Assembly (NCBI GenBank): GCA_016165875.1
Contig: JABBOT010000009.1
Location: 9,340,017 to 9,404,016, forward strand
Direction: 5' to 3'
Source: Acanthopleura granulata
Lineage: Eukaryota > Mollusca > Polyplacophora > Chitonida > Chitonidae
DNA length: 64,000 bases
Shown here: in pieces, positions 24,201 through 33,544 of the stretch
How positions within the stretch are numbered: the first letter of the stretch is position 1
Layout of the letters: each line of letters opens with the position of its first letter
Made by a program: the position numbers and the translations under genes
The notes under the pieces: model-generated
Told to the model about the DNA's origin: nothing
The model's input: only the letters and a program-made list of their open reading frames with translations
Databases searched by the model: none

Positions 24201-27200
24201 GGGGGGAGGGGGTGGGTAGAGGGTAGAGAACAGCCTGGAGCCTAGTGATCCTGGCTAGAGAGTTTGATGTGGAGATGTATGAGAAGTTACTGGAAGAGAC
24301 AGCTGCCAAGGCCTTAAACAGCAAGTAAGTCATCACAGTACAGAAAGGTTTTGTTGGGGGGAGGGGGTGGGTAGAGGGTAGAGAACAGCCTGGAGCCTAG
24401 TGATCCTGGGGAGGGAGTTTGAAGTGGAGATGTATGAGAAGGTGCTGGAAAAGATGGCTGCCGAGGCCTTAAACAGCAAGTAAGTCATCACAGTACAGAA
24501 AGGTTTTGTTGGGGGGAGGGGGGTGGGTAGAGGGTAGAGAACAGCCTGGAGCCTAGTGATCCTGGGGAGGGAGTTTGAAGTGGAGATGTATGAGAAGGTG
24601 CTGGAAAAGATGGCTGCCGAGGCCTTAAACAGCAAGTAAGTCATCACAGTACAGAAAGGTATTGTTGGGGGGAGGGGGTGGGTAGAGGGTAGAGAACAGC
24701 CTGGAGCCTAGTGATCCTGGCTAGAGAGTTTGATGTGGAGATGTATGAGAAGGTGCTGGAAAAGATGGCTGCCGAGGCCTTAAACACCAAGTAAGTCATC
24801 ACAGTACACAGGGGTGGTGGTCTGGGTTAATGAGGGTAGAGAACAGCCTGGGGTTATGTGACCTCAATGAGGGGAGTTGATGTGGAGACGTATGAGAAGC
24901 TACTGGAAAAGATGACTGCCAAGGCCTTAAACAGCAAGTAAGGCATCACAGTACAGAAGAGAATGGGGCAAGGATAAACCCGACTAATTCCAATTCAGTT
25001 CTGTAAGACCCAGCATTCTGCAGTATCATGACATTCGCACCGTTGCATTCATTACATCACAATTCATGTGTGGTGACTTACCCTGTTAACCATTGTAGTA
25101 CTTTATTTGAGGAATAGGTTTGTGTATGAGGGTTATCTCCTCTTGATCGCTAATTTGTCATCAACTTCACAGGGTTTTGTATCAGAAAAGTCCATAATCA
25201 TGGTAACCAGTCTTTCTGAACTCTTCCCTGACCTTATTTGCAGTTTGCCTGTCACCTCGTTGTCAGCTCATGCTTTTTTTTTGGGGGGGGGGGATAGCAT
25301 ATTGGAGTAATTGACAATCACCACTTCAACATTTCTGGCAGGCTGGAACTCACAGATGAACAGAAAACTTACCTACATTGTATGAATATGATTTTCGTTA
25401 GTATGACAGTAATCAGTCGGCTAACTGACCAAAGATGGAAGGGTTTGTTGTACGGTGTCCTAACCTCTCATATTTTCCTTGCCAGGCCCCTGGATGATCT
25501 TCACTCCTGTCTGAGCTCTCTGAGATTCCAGATCTCCGGTCTACAGAAGCAGGTGGATGACCACACTGTGGCTGTCCACACCTCCTCACAGTCATGGAGG
25601 TAACTTACAATTTACTGGTAGTTTTTCTCGCTCAGGTTAAATTTTATGAAAGGCTTAATTGTTAACATGGATAACTCCTGAATAGTGTACCCCAAGTTCA
25701 TTAAACTTACCTCACCCTTACACTTTGTCGTGAGGAAGAACAGGGTTGATTTTCAGTGACCTTGATGTATTTAATCCATGTCATTGCGGTCATTAAAGGT
25801 AAAATTTTTTAATTTTAGGGCCTTGTTGACACAGCATGGTGTATCTCGTGAAATTTGCAGCCAAAGTTTACTAAGCCTACATAAGATGTAAATGTAGACA
25901 TGTAGATGAACCGTGTTAAATTTAAGTGTTTCATGACCAATTGTTGGTGCATCTGTCCATCTCTGTCTTGAACACATCAACACAAATTCATCCATCTTTG
26001 CCCCGATTGTCATTTTTACCATCGTGTACAGATACATGAAAGAAGAGAAAACTTATGGGTTATGGATAAGAATGCAGCCCTAAACTTTACTGTGAAGTAA
26101 GCTTAGAAGTTGTTGTCCTAATCAACTTTCCGTAATGCCCTTAATCAAAAGCTACACATACCTGTATTAAAACTGCACTTATTTGGTACATGGCATTATG
26201 TCCAAGTGCTATTGAGAGTATTGCATGGTATTTTTATTAATTTGTTGTGCTTTCAAAAATTGCAATAGTGTTAATTATTTTCTTGATTGTATCATTTTGG
26301 AAATATTGGGGGTTTTCCAGGTTGATCTGCAGGAATATCTCTAGGGACAACCCAGACAGTTGTCAGTTATAGTCAGAGGAGAAACGATGTTCGCATGTAT
26401 CATGTGTTTAAAGGTGGAGAAAACACAAAAATTACTTAATGTTTAGATGAAAGAGTGTGAAAAGTTAGTTGTAAATGTGGTCTTCAATATCTTTTTCGAC
26501 TTTTCTTTAAGGAGAAAAAGACACTTGAAAATAAATTTTGTATGGTGGGTATTTGGGACCACCTTTTGGTATATGTTGTCTCTGTGTAATAATGTTATAA
26601 ATGACAATGTAACACATGTTTAATTAATATTTTTGCTCAAGAATTTGTCCTTTTCAGCTGATAAATGTACAACCTGGATTTGGATCATGTTTATGTTTTT
26701 AATGTGTGTATAATTATTATCATAATCCAGTTTAATGGCATATGTGTGGATATGCAACAAATTTACATTCAAATGAATTTATTAGACATCCATCACATCC
26801 TTATTTAGAACATTATGAGGCAATGACCATATATACCAAAAGTTGGTCCCAAATACCCACTACCCAAAAATATTTTCAAATACCCTTTTCTACTGAAAAA
26901 AAGAAATAAAAAATATATCAAAGACCATATTTGCAAGTAAGGTTTGCTGCTCTTTCATCTGATTTTGGCATCATTTTTACGTTTTCTTCTCCTTTAATGT
27001 TATTGTTACTTGTAGGCAAGAGTAATTATTGTCTGGAAGTTTAGTCTTTGCGGTTTTTCTGTTATATAGAATTGTGGAGGAACAAGTGAAGGAGTTGCGA
27101 GAAGTGGTCAGGACAGTTTGTGGCACTAATACCAGTTCAACAACGACAACCATAACAACACAGGCCTCTGTGGAAGATGTGGACGACGTGGAGGATGCCA

Positions 27201-27265
27201 CTGAGGCAGCCAAGGGAGAGAAGCCTGTGTGTGTCTCAGGACAGCCTGGCATGATAGATGTGTAA
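9040..27265 (+). CDS. GOLGA3: Golgin-160-like protein (GOLGA3 orthologue), 16 coding exons
   Basis: Coding exons: 9040-9229, 11461-11501, 11647-11731, 12695-12906, 13316-13511, 13870-14021, 14322-15089, 15794-17776, 18093-18324, 19686-19900, 20682-20960, 21454-21570, 22548-22673, 23547-23704, 25486-25599, 27070-27265. All introns are GT-AG and phases agree, giving 5,064 nt, 1,687 residues plus TAA. Residues 1-548 are low-complexity, Ser/Thr/Pro-rich head; 549 to about 1540 are heptad-rich coiled coil. Recognition rests on blocks shared with vertebrate GOLGA3: WYQQQL near residue 733, an ESDMLDREAAF stretch, ALELEKERG, LARRESSLVEL, LEWQIKQKDAEI, and the end block LDDLHSCLSSL / LQKQVDDHTVAVH. 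Human GOLGA3 is about 1,498 residues; the extra length is in the head. In the family this is a peripheral cytoplasmic-face Golgi protein that helps cargo trafficking and Golgi positioning. The first three exons are the least certain part; the head is not visibly conserved. Confidence 0.93.
9230..11460. other. Golgin intron 1
   Basis: No exon or RNA seen. Contains a partial family B element at about 10262-10360 and a G run near 11036-11051. Confidence 0.6.
11461..11501 (+). CDS. GOLGA3: Golgin microexon 2 (41 nt)
   Basis: Bounded by gattttag acceptor and CAG|GTGATG donor. Its 2+39 nt exactly link the phase-1 end of exon 1 to the phase-0 start of exon 3, encoding ATLELTPLYLTDSQ. The phase fit is the main evidence; the exon is too short for a homology call. 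Confidence 0.6.
11647..11731 (+). CDS. GOLGA3: Golgin exon 3
   Basis: Acceptor gaccttgaccttcag, donor CTGG|GTTAGT. Phase 0 in, phase 1 out; 28 codons beginning IKKLLLDLYSEKD. A short amphipathic helix is likely. A longer alternative start further 5' would shift the frame relative to exon 2. Confidence 0.65.
12695..12906 (+). CDS. GOLGA3: Golgin exon 4
   Basis: Acceptor tttcctggttttag, donor AAGCAG|GTTGGT. Encodes a basic Ser/Thr/Pro-rich segment of the head (about residues 106-176) with PSRKPKGKRG, which resembles a basic targeting or nuclear-localisation-type patch. That role is inference only. Confidence 0.75.
13316..13511 (+). CDS. GOLGA3: Golgin exon 5
   Basis: Acceptor attgttgcaatgcag, donor TTATTG|GTAAGA. 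Phase 0 in, 1 out. Contains a Pro/Thr-rich patch (QSPGTPARTPEG) that looks like a set of proline-directed phosphorylation sites, then FETVAEALHLQW. Confidence 0.8.
13870..14021 (+). CDS. GOLGA3: Golgin exon 6
   Basis: Acceptor ttatcttcag, donor GGCAAG|GTAAGG. Joins in phase with exon 5. Contains a short predicted helix (AEEIAQVIADAERRLRQG) followed by Ser/Thr-rich sequence. Confidence 0.85.
14322..15089 (+). CDS. GOLGA3: Golgin exon 7 (Ser/Thr-rich head)
   Basis: 256 codons, phase 0 at both ends, donor CCG|GTAAGT. Very rich in Ser, Thr, Glu and Pro with no heptads, so probably disordered and phosphorylated. It includes LPPLQPLDLSEF and MDVLESLLGQNYKMPF, two hydrophobic islands that could be binding motifs. 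The vertebrate head is also Ser-rich at this place but cannot be aligned by eye. Confidence 0.9.
15386..15600. mobile_element. MITE with about 35 bp inverted ends (golgin intron 7)
   Basis: Left end 'gctgtccttaaaaatatgtt' plus 'tgttgggc' is mirrored on the right by 'gcccaacaaacagtttttta' plus 'aggatggc'. About 215 bp, noncoding. Confidence 0.75.
15601..15734. mobile_element. Short MITE, 'ctgggcccggtttt' family (golgin intron 7)
   Basis: 134 bp bounded by 'ctgggcccggttttataaag' and its near mirror 'cttcatgaaaccagggccag'. Directly abuts the preceding element. Ends 56 bases before the exon 8 acceptor. Confidence 0.75.
15794..17776 (+). CDS. GOLGA3: Golgin exon 8 (main coiled-coil exon)
   Basis: 661 codons of almost continuous coiled coil. 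It carries the clearest GOLGA3 block: EKAKLEGQLEML, then WYQQQLQLAHEARSEV, then MLDREAAFQEI. Donor is CTTCAG|GTATTT. The first codon is GTG, not a start: the acceptor region reads tcagcag|GTG, a tandem acceptor. The large single exon of about 2 kb is unusual for this intron-rich gene. Confidence 0.95.
18093..18324 (+). CDS. GOLGA3: Golgin exon 9
   Basis: Acceptor gaacatttcag, donor GTAGCAG|GTGAGA. Phase 0 in, 1 out. Coiled coil ending with HLALELEKERGRVAG, matching the vertebrate KLALELEHEKGKLTG block. Confidence 0.93.
18340..19030. repeat. 36-bp minisatellite, about 18 units (golgin intron 9)
   Basis: Unit 'atgaggtacactagttccaa' plus 'agtgcggtttcatttt'. The first units vary; the centre (18610-19010) is regular. 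The period is a multiple of three, so both strands stay open by chance (109 and 185 codons). Begins about 15 bases after the exon 9 donor. Confidence 0.9.
19686..19900 (+). CDS. GOLGA3: Golgin exon 10
   Basis: Acceptor cctgactggtag; donor AAAAAG|GTAGGT. The upstream AG at 19684-19685 is the one that keeps the frame, giving GLLQSQSSLKQH, which parallels GLGQSNAALREH in the vertebrate protein. Phase 1 in, 0 out. Confidence 0.9.
20020..20165. mobile_element. Family B MITE fragment (golgin intron 10)
   Basis: Shows 'gatattctacttg', 'cctctaaaaatgcttttttt' and 'aaggtcattcatagta', the 3' half of the family. Confidence 0.5.
20682..20960 (+). CDS. GOLGA3: Golgin exon 11
   Basis: Acceptor tttctctctctttctccacag is strong; donor GAG|GTTATA is weak. 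93 codons of coiled coil ending FAKQLE. If the donor is skipped, the frame runs 15 codons into the intron and stops at TGA 21003-21005. Confidence 0.9.
21121..21347 (+). mobile_element. tRNA-headed SINE (golgin intron 11)
   Basis: Head 'ggcttaatggttaatgtgct', central 'ggaaaggtctgccagcaac' and 'ttcctcccactata'-like block, tail 'gatgtaaaacaccagtgaaa'. Same family as the elements at 22.3, 23.0, 33.3 and 58.2 kb. Confidence 0.8.
21454..21570 (+). CDS. GOLGA3: Golgin exon 12
   Basis: 39 codons, phase 0 both ends; acceptor ttctgtttttcag, donor CAT|GTAAGT. Encodes TLEWQIKQKDAEINSLQDQV, equivalent to the vertebrate NLKWEVDQKEREIQSL block. Confidence 0.95.
22254..22493 (+). mobile_element. tRNA-headed SINE with 13-bp target duplication
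   Basis: Head 'cccgtggctcagttggttag' resembles a tRNA A box. Tail is (aaat)n. Flanked by 'ttgattgagaatg' at 22241-22253 and 22494-22506, a clear target-site duplication. Lies in golgin intron 12. Confidence 0.9.
22548..22673 (+). CDS. GOLGA3: Golgin exon 13
   Basis: 42 codons, phase 0 both ends; acceptor tgtgtctgccttcag, donor AAG|GTGAGT. Encodes KEKYDLQSKMAELRGALKAA, like DKFMLQAKVSELKNNMK of vertebrates. A SINE ends about 55 bases upstream of the acceptor. Confidence 0.95.
22925..23303. mobile_element. Family B MITE interrupted by a SINE
   Basis: Left part (22925-22958, 'agaatgatatcctactgg') and right part (23209-23303, ending 'gtcatttacagtagatgac') are one element split by the SINE at 22959-23208. 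Confidence 0.65.
22959..23208 (+). mobile_element. tRNA-headed SINE with 10-bp target duplication
   Basis: Starts 'gggcctcggtgtccgggtag', ends 'agtcagataaataaata'. Flanked by 'tggaagaatg' at 22949-22958 and 23209-23218. Confidence 0.88.
23547..23704 (+). CDS. GOLGA3: Golgin exon 14 (source of the 155-bp array)
   Basis: Acceptor atttatattgtag, donor AGCAA|GTAAGT, phase 0 in and 2 out. Begins LNQRLGQSF and ends YEKLLEETAAKALNSK, in the place of vertebrate PASLLEELL. The last 63 bases or so plus the donor are repeated eight more times downstream. Confidence 0.93.
23642..24950 (+). repeat. 155-bp tandem array copying exon 14 end and donor
   Basis: Units start 'gtttgatgtggagac' at 23642 (the exon), 23797, 23952, 24107, 24262, 24417, 24573, 24728 and a diverged one at 24876. 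Each carries 'ggccttaaacagcaagtaag' or close to it, so the exon end and GTAAG donor are present nine times. Copies are very similar, so the expansion is recent. Confidence 0.95.
25486..25599 (+). CDS. GOLGA3: Golgin exon 15
   Basis: Acceptor tattttccttgccag, donor TGGAG|GTAACT, phase 2 at both ends. Encodes PLDDLHSCLSSLRFQI and LQKQVDDHTVAVH, the conserved C-terminal signature of golgin-160. Confidence 0.95.
25620..25960 (+). repeat. Tandem family A, one to two units (golgin intron 15)
   Basis: Same 'aaattttatgaaaggctt', 'gaggaagaacagggttgatt' and 'cagtgaccttgatg' order as at 1-640. Confidence 0.75.
26407..27000. mobile_element. Foldback element with about 170 bp inverted arms (golgin intron 15)
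   Basis: Left arm 26407-26590 (ttaaaggtggagaaaac ... tggtgggtatttgggaccac) is mirrored by 26820-27000 (gtggtcccaaatacccac-like ... gttttcttctcctttaa). TTAA lies at both ends, as in piggyBac-type insertion. No transposase frame inside. Ends 70 bases before the last golgin exon. Confidence 0.8.
27070..27265 (+). CDS. GOLGA3: Golgin exon 16 (last coding exon)
   Basis: Acceptor ttctgttatatag; stop TAA 27263-27265. A helical start (IVEEQVKELREVV) leads to a Thr run and an acidic tail (SVEDVDDVEDATEAA). The tail is not obviously conserved in vertebrates. Confidence 0.9.
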
Positions 27266-30200
27266 CCTCTGCCTCTGTTCACGGAATACTTTTCATGAAC
27301 TTCTGATGGATGGGTCACAAATTGTTAGAGGCTTTAATTTATTTTGAACAGAGTTGAATTTCTATGCACAACTTGAGATGTTATTGGTCATATTTTCAAC
27401 AGATATGGGGTGGCTTCATGCATTTAGTCATAACATCAATTATTAGAAGTGACTCCATTTGTGCTCACATTTAGGTGCAATATTTCTCGGCTGACCAAAC
27501 ATTATCACCTCCATGTATACTCTATAGATTGTTGCATAAATATATGTAATAGCCCAGTGTTTTTTCATAGTACCAGAACCATAATGTTTTTGTCTCTTGA
27601 GGGACTCTTTGATGTTGTACATGCGCATGATATGTAATGGGAATGTTAAATGGGAAACACATTACTGTTTCGTTGGTAAATAATTTGTCTTCAGGAATGA
27701 CATGAAATGCCTTTGTCAGCTACAATATGAAATCTACGTACTGTTTTCTTTTTTCTGTTAGACACAGTGCCTCGAAATGCCAAATACATTTCAAAAGGTT
27801 TTTTTTTATGTATTCTATGCGAACGCATAGCAATGCGTTTTGTAATCATGACAATTTCCCAACTCTCAGACTGGCAGTTGGTGTCCAGTTTTCCTACTCG
27901 TTCTTTGTAGAAAGTATTTTAGGAAGGAGATGGGAAGTAAGAATTCAGTAAAATGAATTTAACATTTAAAAATGTCATTTTTTTCCCCCTCCATGTGCAG
28001 GAATATTTGGTTGTTTTTGTGAGGGTCTTTTGGGCTGCAGTGCCACACCTGTCGTTTGTGAGAGCTAAATGATTCGGAAGGCAAATCTTTATTAGTATAT
28101 GTAAATGAAAAAAATTTAAGTGACTTACCATCATTTTGGTAGTTTTAACAGTGTTTATGGTTTGATCGCTTTTGTTTTATTTTTGGGCTGCTTTCCATCT
28201 TCACAGGCCATCTTTCTCGGTCGCCATCTTGTAAAATGTTTCATTATCAAAGGCCTTGTGTGTGCCATACTCAATAAATATTGCTTCACTCGCTGAAGAT
28301 AGAAGATCAATAGCAGTTGAACAGCAGTGGATTTGGATTAATACAGCGGTTTTGTCAAATACCTAGACCCGATCTCAGATCGGCAGACTGGAGATCAGAC
28401 CAAGTGGCTTTTAGAACAGCCCTATCTGTGACCGAGCACCAGTTGTTATGTCAAGCGACATAAATCATTTTTCAAGAAATTAGAACGAAGATGTCATATT
28501 CTAGAATGGTACAGATCCATACCCATGTGTACCTGCCACAAACAATACAAATCTAAAAGAAAATTTAGGTTTAAACTCGTTTTAAACGCGTCAGAAGTCA
28601 CAATTTGGTAATAACAAAAATTAGACACTCATTATTGTGTCAGATTTCCTTGTTGAAGTGATACTTCAATATTGTATAAGGCATACCAAGAGAAAATTTC
28701 TAAAGGTCAGCATATCTTATTACATGATTTTTATGAGGTTTATTTGGGTTAGCTGAGGTGAAATGGAGTGTTCTTGATAATTCAAATAGGGTTGATAGTG
28801 TCTGACGACATGCAGTATAAAAAGTAGAGAAACTGCATGTTGGCTGGATGTCAATGAAATTCCCCCTGGCCCCTTCTTAGGGTAGACCTTCATATATGTA
28901 TGTGGCTTAAAATGTTAAAGAGTTAGACTATGTAAATGAGTTACATGAGTTATTTATGTACAGACTTTATCTGACTGGAAAAGATGTTTGTCATAACTTT
29001 CTTTCATGGAACCAATTTCGTGTTTCTTGTTTGTCATGTTGGTTCCCATGAATGTGAAACACAGAAGTGAAAAGTTGTTGTCACTTCGGCCAATATGCAT
29101 GAAGTCCCCATCCTGCAGGCACAATTCGAATGTTTATCACTAATTAGTATTTGCTTTCCTCATAAAGCGATTCTCAAATCTCCTAACTTGCACAACAAAC
29201 AGTTGATGAACAAAAGTGTGAAATTATGATAGATTTACTCCAGTGTCTTGATCATAAATAAAGGCCAGGCAACAGAATTATCTACATGCAAGAAACCTGA
29301 GCATTCATGATGGAATACATTTCAGTGCCTGTAGAATCTATTGTTGTTTAAGACTTCGTCAGTGAATTGTCAGTTCTTGTGTTAATACTTGTTAACTGAC
29401 TTCCGAAATTGTGATGTCAAAGATAAACATGAATCCACCATTTTCACAAGAGAGATGGATTCAGGGGGAGTAACTGTGTTATCTTTAACTTCATAAGCTC
29501 TAGTTTGAAATTGTTTTTAACAGAATGAAACAGATTTTGGACTTTATAAATCATATTTAGTAGATCAGATTCGATCCTGTTCACAGACACTAACGCCTCT
29601 GGGTTTGTGCATGGATATTTTCTCATTGTTTGATTCACTCAGAAGTTGTTTTCAGTGTGCAAACACTGTTGTGACCTTCTGAATGCCTCTTTAAGAAGTC
29701 ACAGTGATTCCTTGCATCTGTTCTCTGTGGCATTTGTTATGAAGTTCCCTTCAGTTCGTGGATTCTTTACTTTTACAATAACCACCCCCTCCCTCTCCCT
29801 CCCCCACTGCTCAGGATGTATTTACACTGTATTATTCCACAAATAACTAAAAACATCTTTTTCCTTCGGCAACAGATAACCAAAAATTGAAACAGAAGGA
29901 GTTTTTGCAATTAGTTTAACAATTTTATGTGACCTTTTCAGATACATTGGTATTTAGGAACATTGTAAATGCTGTTTGGGTTTTTACTACAACATTCATG
30001 TCACTTGGGATGTGGGATTTTTCCCGAAATCCCTCGGCGCCAGAAGTTTACTGTTGGACTTGTAGTTAACACAGTTTTTGTGTGCATTTCGTGAAGGCAG
30101 TAGGAAACCTTTCTTACTCGGTGCTTACGAATTTAAATTCATTGTGATATGTAGAGTATAGGCGCTGTTGTCTTGAATGATGCGTTCTTGTGTGTGGACG

Positions 30201-33200
30201 TTTTGGGGGGCGATTATGTACGCATTATGTCAAGTCAGGGATCTTTCCAAATTTAATACATGTGGTTTTAGAGAGTTTGAGCAAGGTCAAGTGAAGTAGA
30301 TGATTCCAAGTCAGGGATTTTGTTGCTCATTGTCAGCAGTGGTGTTGAAATTTGGACCTTTGGTTTGTTCTCCTCTATCCCAGTTCATGGTTTCCTACCA
30401 AATATTACAATACTTCTCTAGTTTGTACTTCCGTAGTAATATTACAGTAATTGAGGTTTTAATTTATAGTGTTTTCTTGCAGCGTGACAATACCAATAAA
30501 TATTTTGGTTGGAGTTTTGATGTTTTAAGTTTAGAAATGATCCACGGGCGTGAATATTCCACAGGGTAACAAAATATAGAGGGATCACCACTGTGAAAAC
30601 AGGCTAGAATTTTTGTGTGTAAGATATTCTGTACAGGTAGGTTTTTCACCTTGATTGCCAAGTTTTAGAATGTTTGGTAAAGGTGCTTGGTGGTTAAATG
30701 TATCAGGAACCGCAAATTGTATCAGGAACCGCAAAATGTATCAGGAACCACCAATTGTAGTGTTGTGGTTTGTATAGACTGAAACAAAGGACGAACTGAA
30801 ATGTTTAGAAATTACAGTGTCCTTCTAACAGCCTGGTTTTATTGTCTTTAATGATCAGCTTTAGCATTTTTCTATTTGTCAGAACATCCAGCATATGTGC
30901 AGCTGCTGGTAGAAATTTAGTTCGTTAGCACATACATGTAAATAAACAAGCTTTTCTTGTAATAGTAACATGAAACTCTTGAAGATTGTTAAAGGGGTGA
31001 AGTTATGATGTCATTTGTGGATGGCCTAATGCAAACTCCTGCTCTATCACAACGGTAACATCAAACTTAAAAACTTGTTTGTCCAATATTCCAGCTTTGG
31101 GTAGGCAGGTCACTTTGTACATATATATTTTTTCCTAAAGAAAGGATTCAACTGTGTCCCATGGGAAAGTTATTCTGGAGATTATTAATTGAAAGAACTC
31201 ACCTCGGAAGACCTGATTTGGTCTTCAAATCGATTTTCAACGTCATTAATACAGATTTTCATATTACATTTAATATGCCAACTGTGGGATGCTAGAGTGA
31301 AAAAAATGCCACAAGTTCAAATGCTAATATTAGATAAGAAAAAAAATAAAATGCCTATGTCTGTTTTACAGTGGGTTGGTGAGGTTATTTTCAGTGTTGA
31401 AGAAAGATACATATTGGATTTGACTTAAATTTCATCAATGACCATTTTACTAATTTTGTCTGATTCAGAGAGTTTCATTGTTTCGGAGTTTGTTTGGAAG
31501 TTAAGGCGATATCCTGCTGGAAAGAAGTAAGTTTTAACACCAAAAATTTAAAAAACAAAACTTGTGGCCTTTATTTTCCTATAAAAGTGTTCATTTTTGG
31601 ACAAATTTTATGGGCAAATATGGCAACTCCTGGTAATGTACATAGAGATTGCACTCTCATTTCACCTCTCATCTCCATATCGTTTTTAAATGAAACTTTC
31701 TTTCCATGGGACCATATCACTTTTGTCTCCTAAAGAAATAATTCTTTGATTTATATTCCAGTGCACATGATTGAGAAACAAAATTTAGTTGATTACAGTA
31801 TATAGGTAGAAGAATTGCAAATGTCTGAAATAAAGCTACTGCCATCACAGTACAGAGGTCATTCAATTCTTTACAAATTTTCACCATTTATCACCAAATT
31901 TTCGTTTAAAGACATAATTACTAGGGATACAGTATTGTATCCCAGTTTTTACTAAGCTGTTCTATGTTAAGTTATTTTGTGTTGTACGTATTTATTTTTT
32001 TTTTTAGCTGTAACTATGTATTAGAAGTGTCTTAGTTTACGAGTATTTTCTACAACATAATTAAGTTTGTTTAATGTTAGCCCAATAGAATGAGTTAATG
32101 TTGTATGTTTTCATTGATACCAGTATTTGTCAAAAGATGACAAATAGAGTTATCTGGCTTTTGTGGGTTGATAGTTTTTCCCCTTTGAAAGATGACTGAC
32201 ATAGTGTGTTATTATGCGCAGAGGTGGAAGTGGTAGATTTTTAAAGGTCCTCTTGCTCTTGTAAAAGACACCCTGACTTCACTAGAATTCAAGAACGCTC
32301 TTTCACAAAACAAGCTACTTATATCTGAATTCATATCTTTCCGTTAAGACTTTATGGCAATTGCGGCTATAATGGCACGGAACATTGGTACCTAAACAGA
32401 CTGATGAGAGCGGCTAGCCATGCTGGTGAGCCCAGGACTTGAGCCGCTGTGAGTGGCGAGTCGGAGTGAAAGAATTAATGTAGAATTACATTTATTAGCT
32501 CTTGGGGAACATATTCTTATTCTGATGCATACAAACCTCTTTAATCATTTCTGTTATTTCTTGAACTTCTTAAGACATTAGCTTTTTTGCCTAATTCCTG
32601 CATTGAGAATTTCTGGAAGAAACTTAAATCAAATGCTACACAAGTATGGTATCATATTGCTTAAACAAATAGAACTTAGGCAATCAAATATAAAAGACAT
32701 CAGCACAGGGAGTGAAAGCAGAACAGCAAGAACAGTGTGACAGCTGTCAAACGGTCACACGTCAGCGGTGAAATCCGGCCTCTTGCCAATCCACCTGAGC
32801 CACCTCAGGGTTTCACTTCAGCTGTTCATGTATAAGTGTATAAGAAGTAAAAACCACACCTAGATTATCACTGTAATGCTGGTCATATGAACAACCTTTT
32901 TTGGACTCACAGCAAACATGTTCTTTGTCAGTCACAGGCCACAGGCAAAATCCTTGAGTTGTCTTCTTGAATACCTGAGATAATGAGCAGCTTGCCAATC
33001 AGTATAGTTTACCTGGGAGTTCAATTATATGGGGCAATGGTATGCAGTAATATATAAAAGCACTATCAAGTCTGCGTTGAGGCAAGTCTTAGAAGCTTAC
33101 TTTTGTTATACTCTATGTATATTTTTCATATATACTTGCATAATCAAATATTTTATTAAATAAAGTATTGGTATACAATGTTCAAACGTTCTGTGTTGTC

Positions 33201-33280
33201 TATATATAATTATTATTTGTGTAAAAATTGATATGTTACAAAAGGTATATTAATATATATTACAATACTGTGATGTAGTA
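27266..33280. other. Golgin 3' UTR and downstream sequence
   Basis: No further gene seen. ORFs are short and lack conserved content. Contains a 3-unit 19-bp repeat at 30700-30760 ('gtatcaggaaccgcaaaat') and a family B fragment at about 31498-31625. Confidence 0.55.
28273..28278 (+). terminator. Candidate poly(A) signal AATAAA for the golgin gene
   Basis: First AATAAA after the stop at 27265, giving a 3' UTR of about 1 kb. Other AATAAA copies occur near 29.25 and 31.83 kb, so longer transcripts are possible. Confidence 0.4.
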
Positions 33281-33287
33281 TCTTTCA

Positions 33288-33544
33288 GCAGCCTTAGTGA
33301 TCTGAAGCGGTTAGCGTGCTGGCGCACCAGCATACCACAGTGACCCAGAAGAATCTCAGCAATGGAGTTCAAACCCAGCTCATGATGGCTACCTCTTGGG
33401 TTGTATGTGAGAAAGTTTGCCAGTAACCTACAGATGGTCATGGATTCCCCCATCTGGTTTCCTCCCACCGTAATACTGGCCGCCATCATATAAGTGAAAT
33501 ACTCTTGAGTACAGCATAAAACAGCTGTCATATAAAAGAAATAA
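33288..33544 (+). mobile_element. tRNA-headed SINE
   Basis: Head 'ctgaagcggttagcgtgctg', body 'tttgccagtaacctacagat', 'tcctcccaccgtaatactgg', tail 'agcataaaacagctgtcata'. Confidence 0.75.

Noticed and set aside
23797..24800. Eight extra coding exons in the 155-bp array
   Set aside because: No acceptor in the unit keeps the phase; each candidate leads to a stop in the unit. Treated as copied exon ends, not exons.
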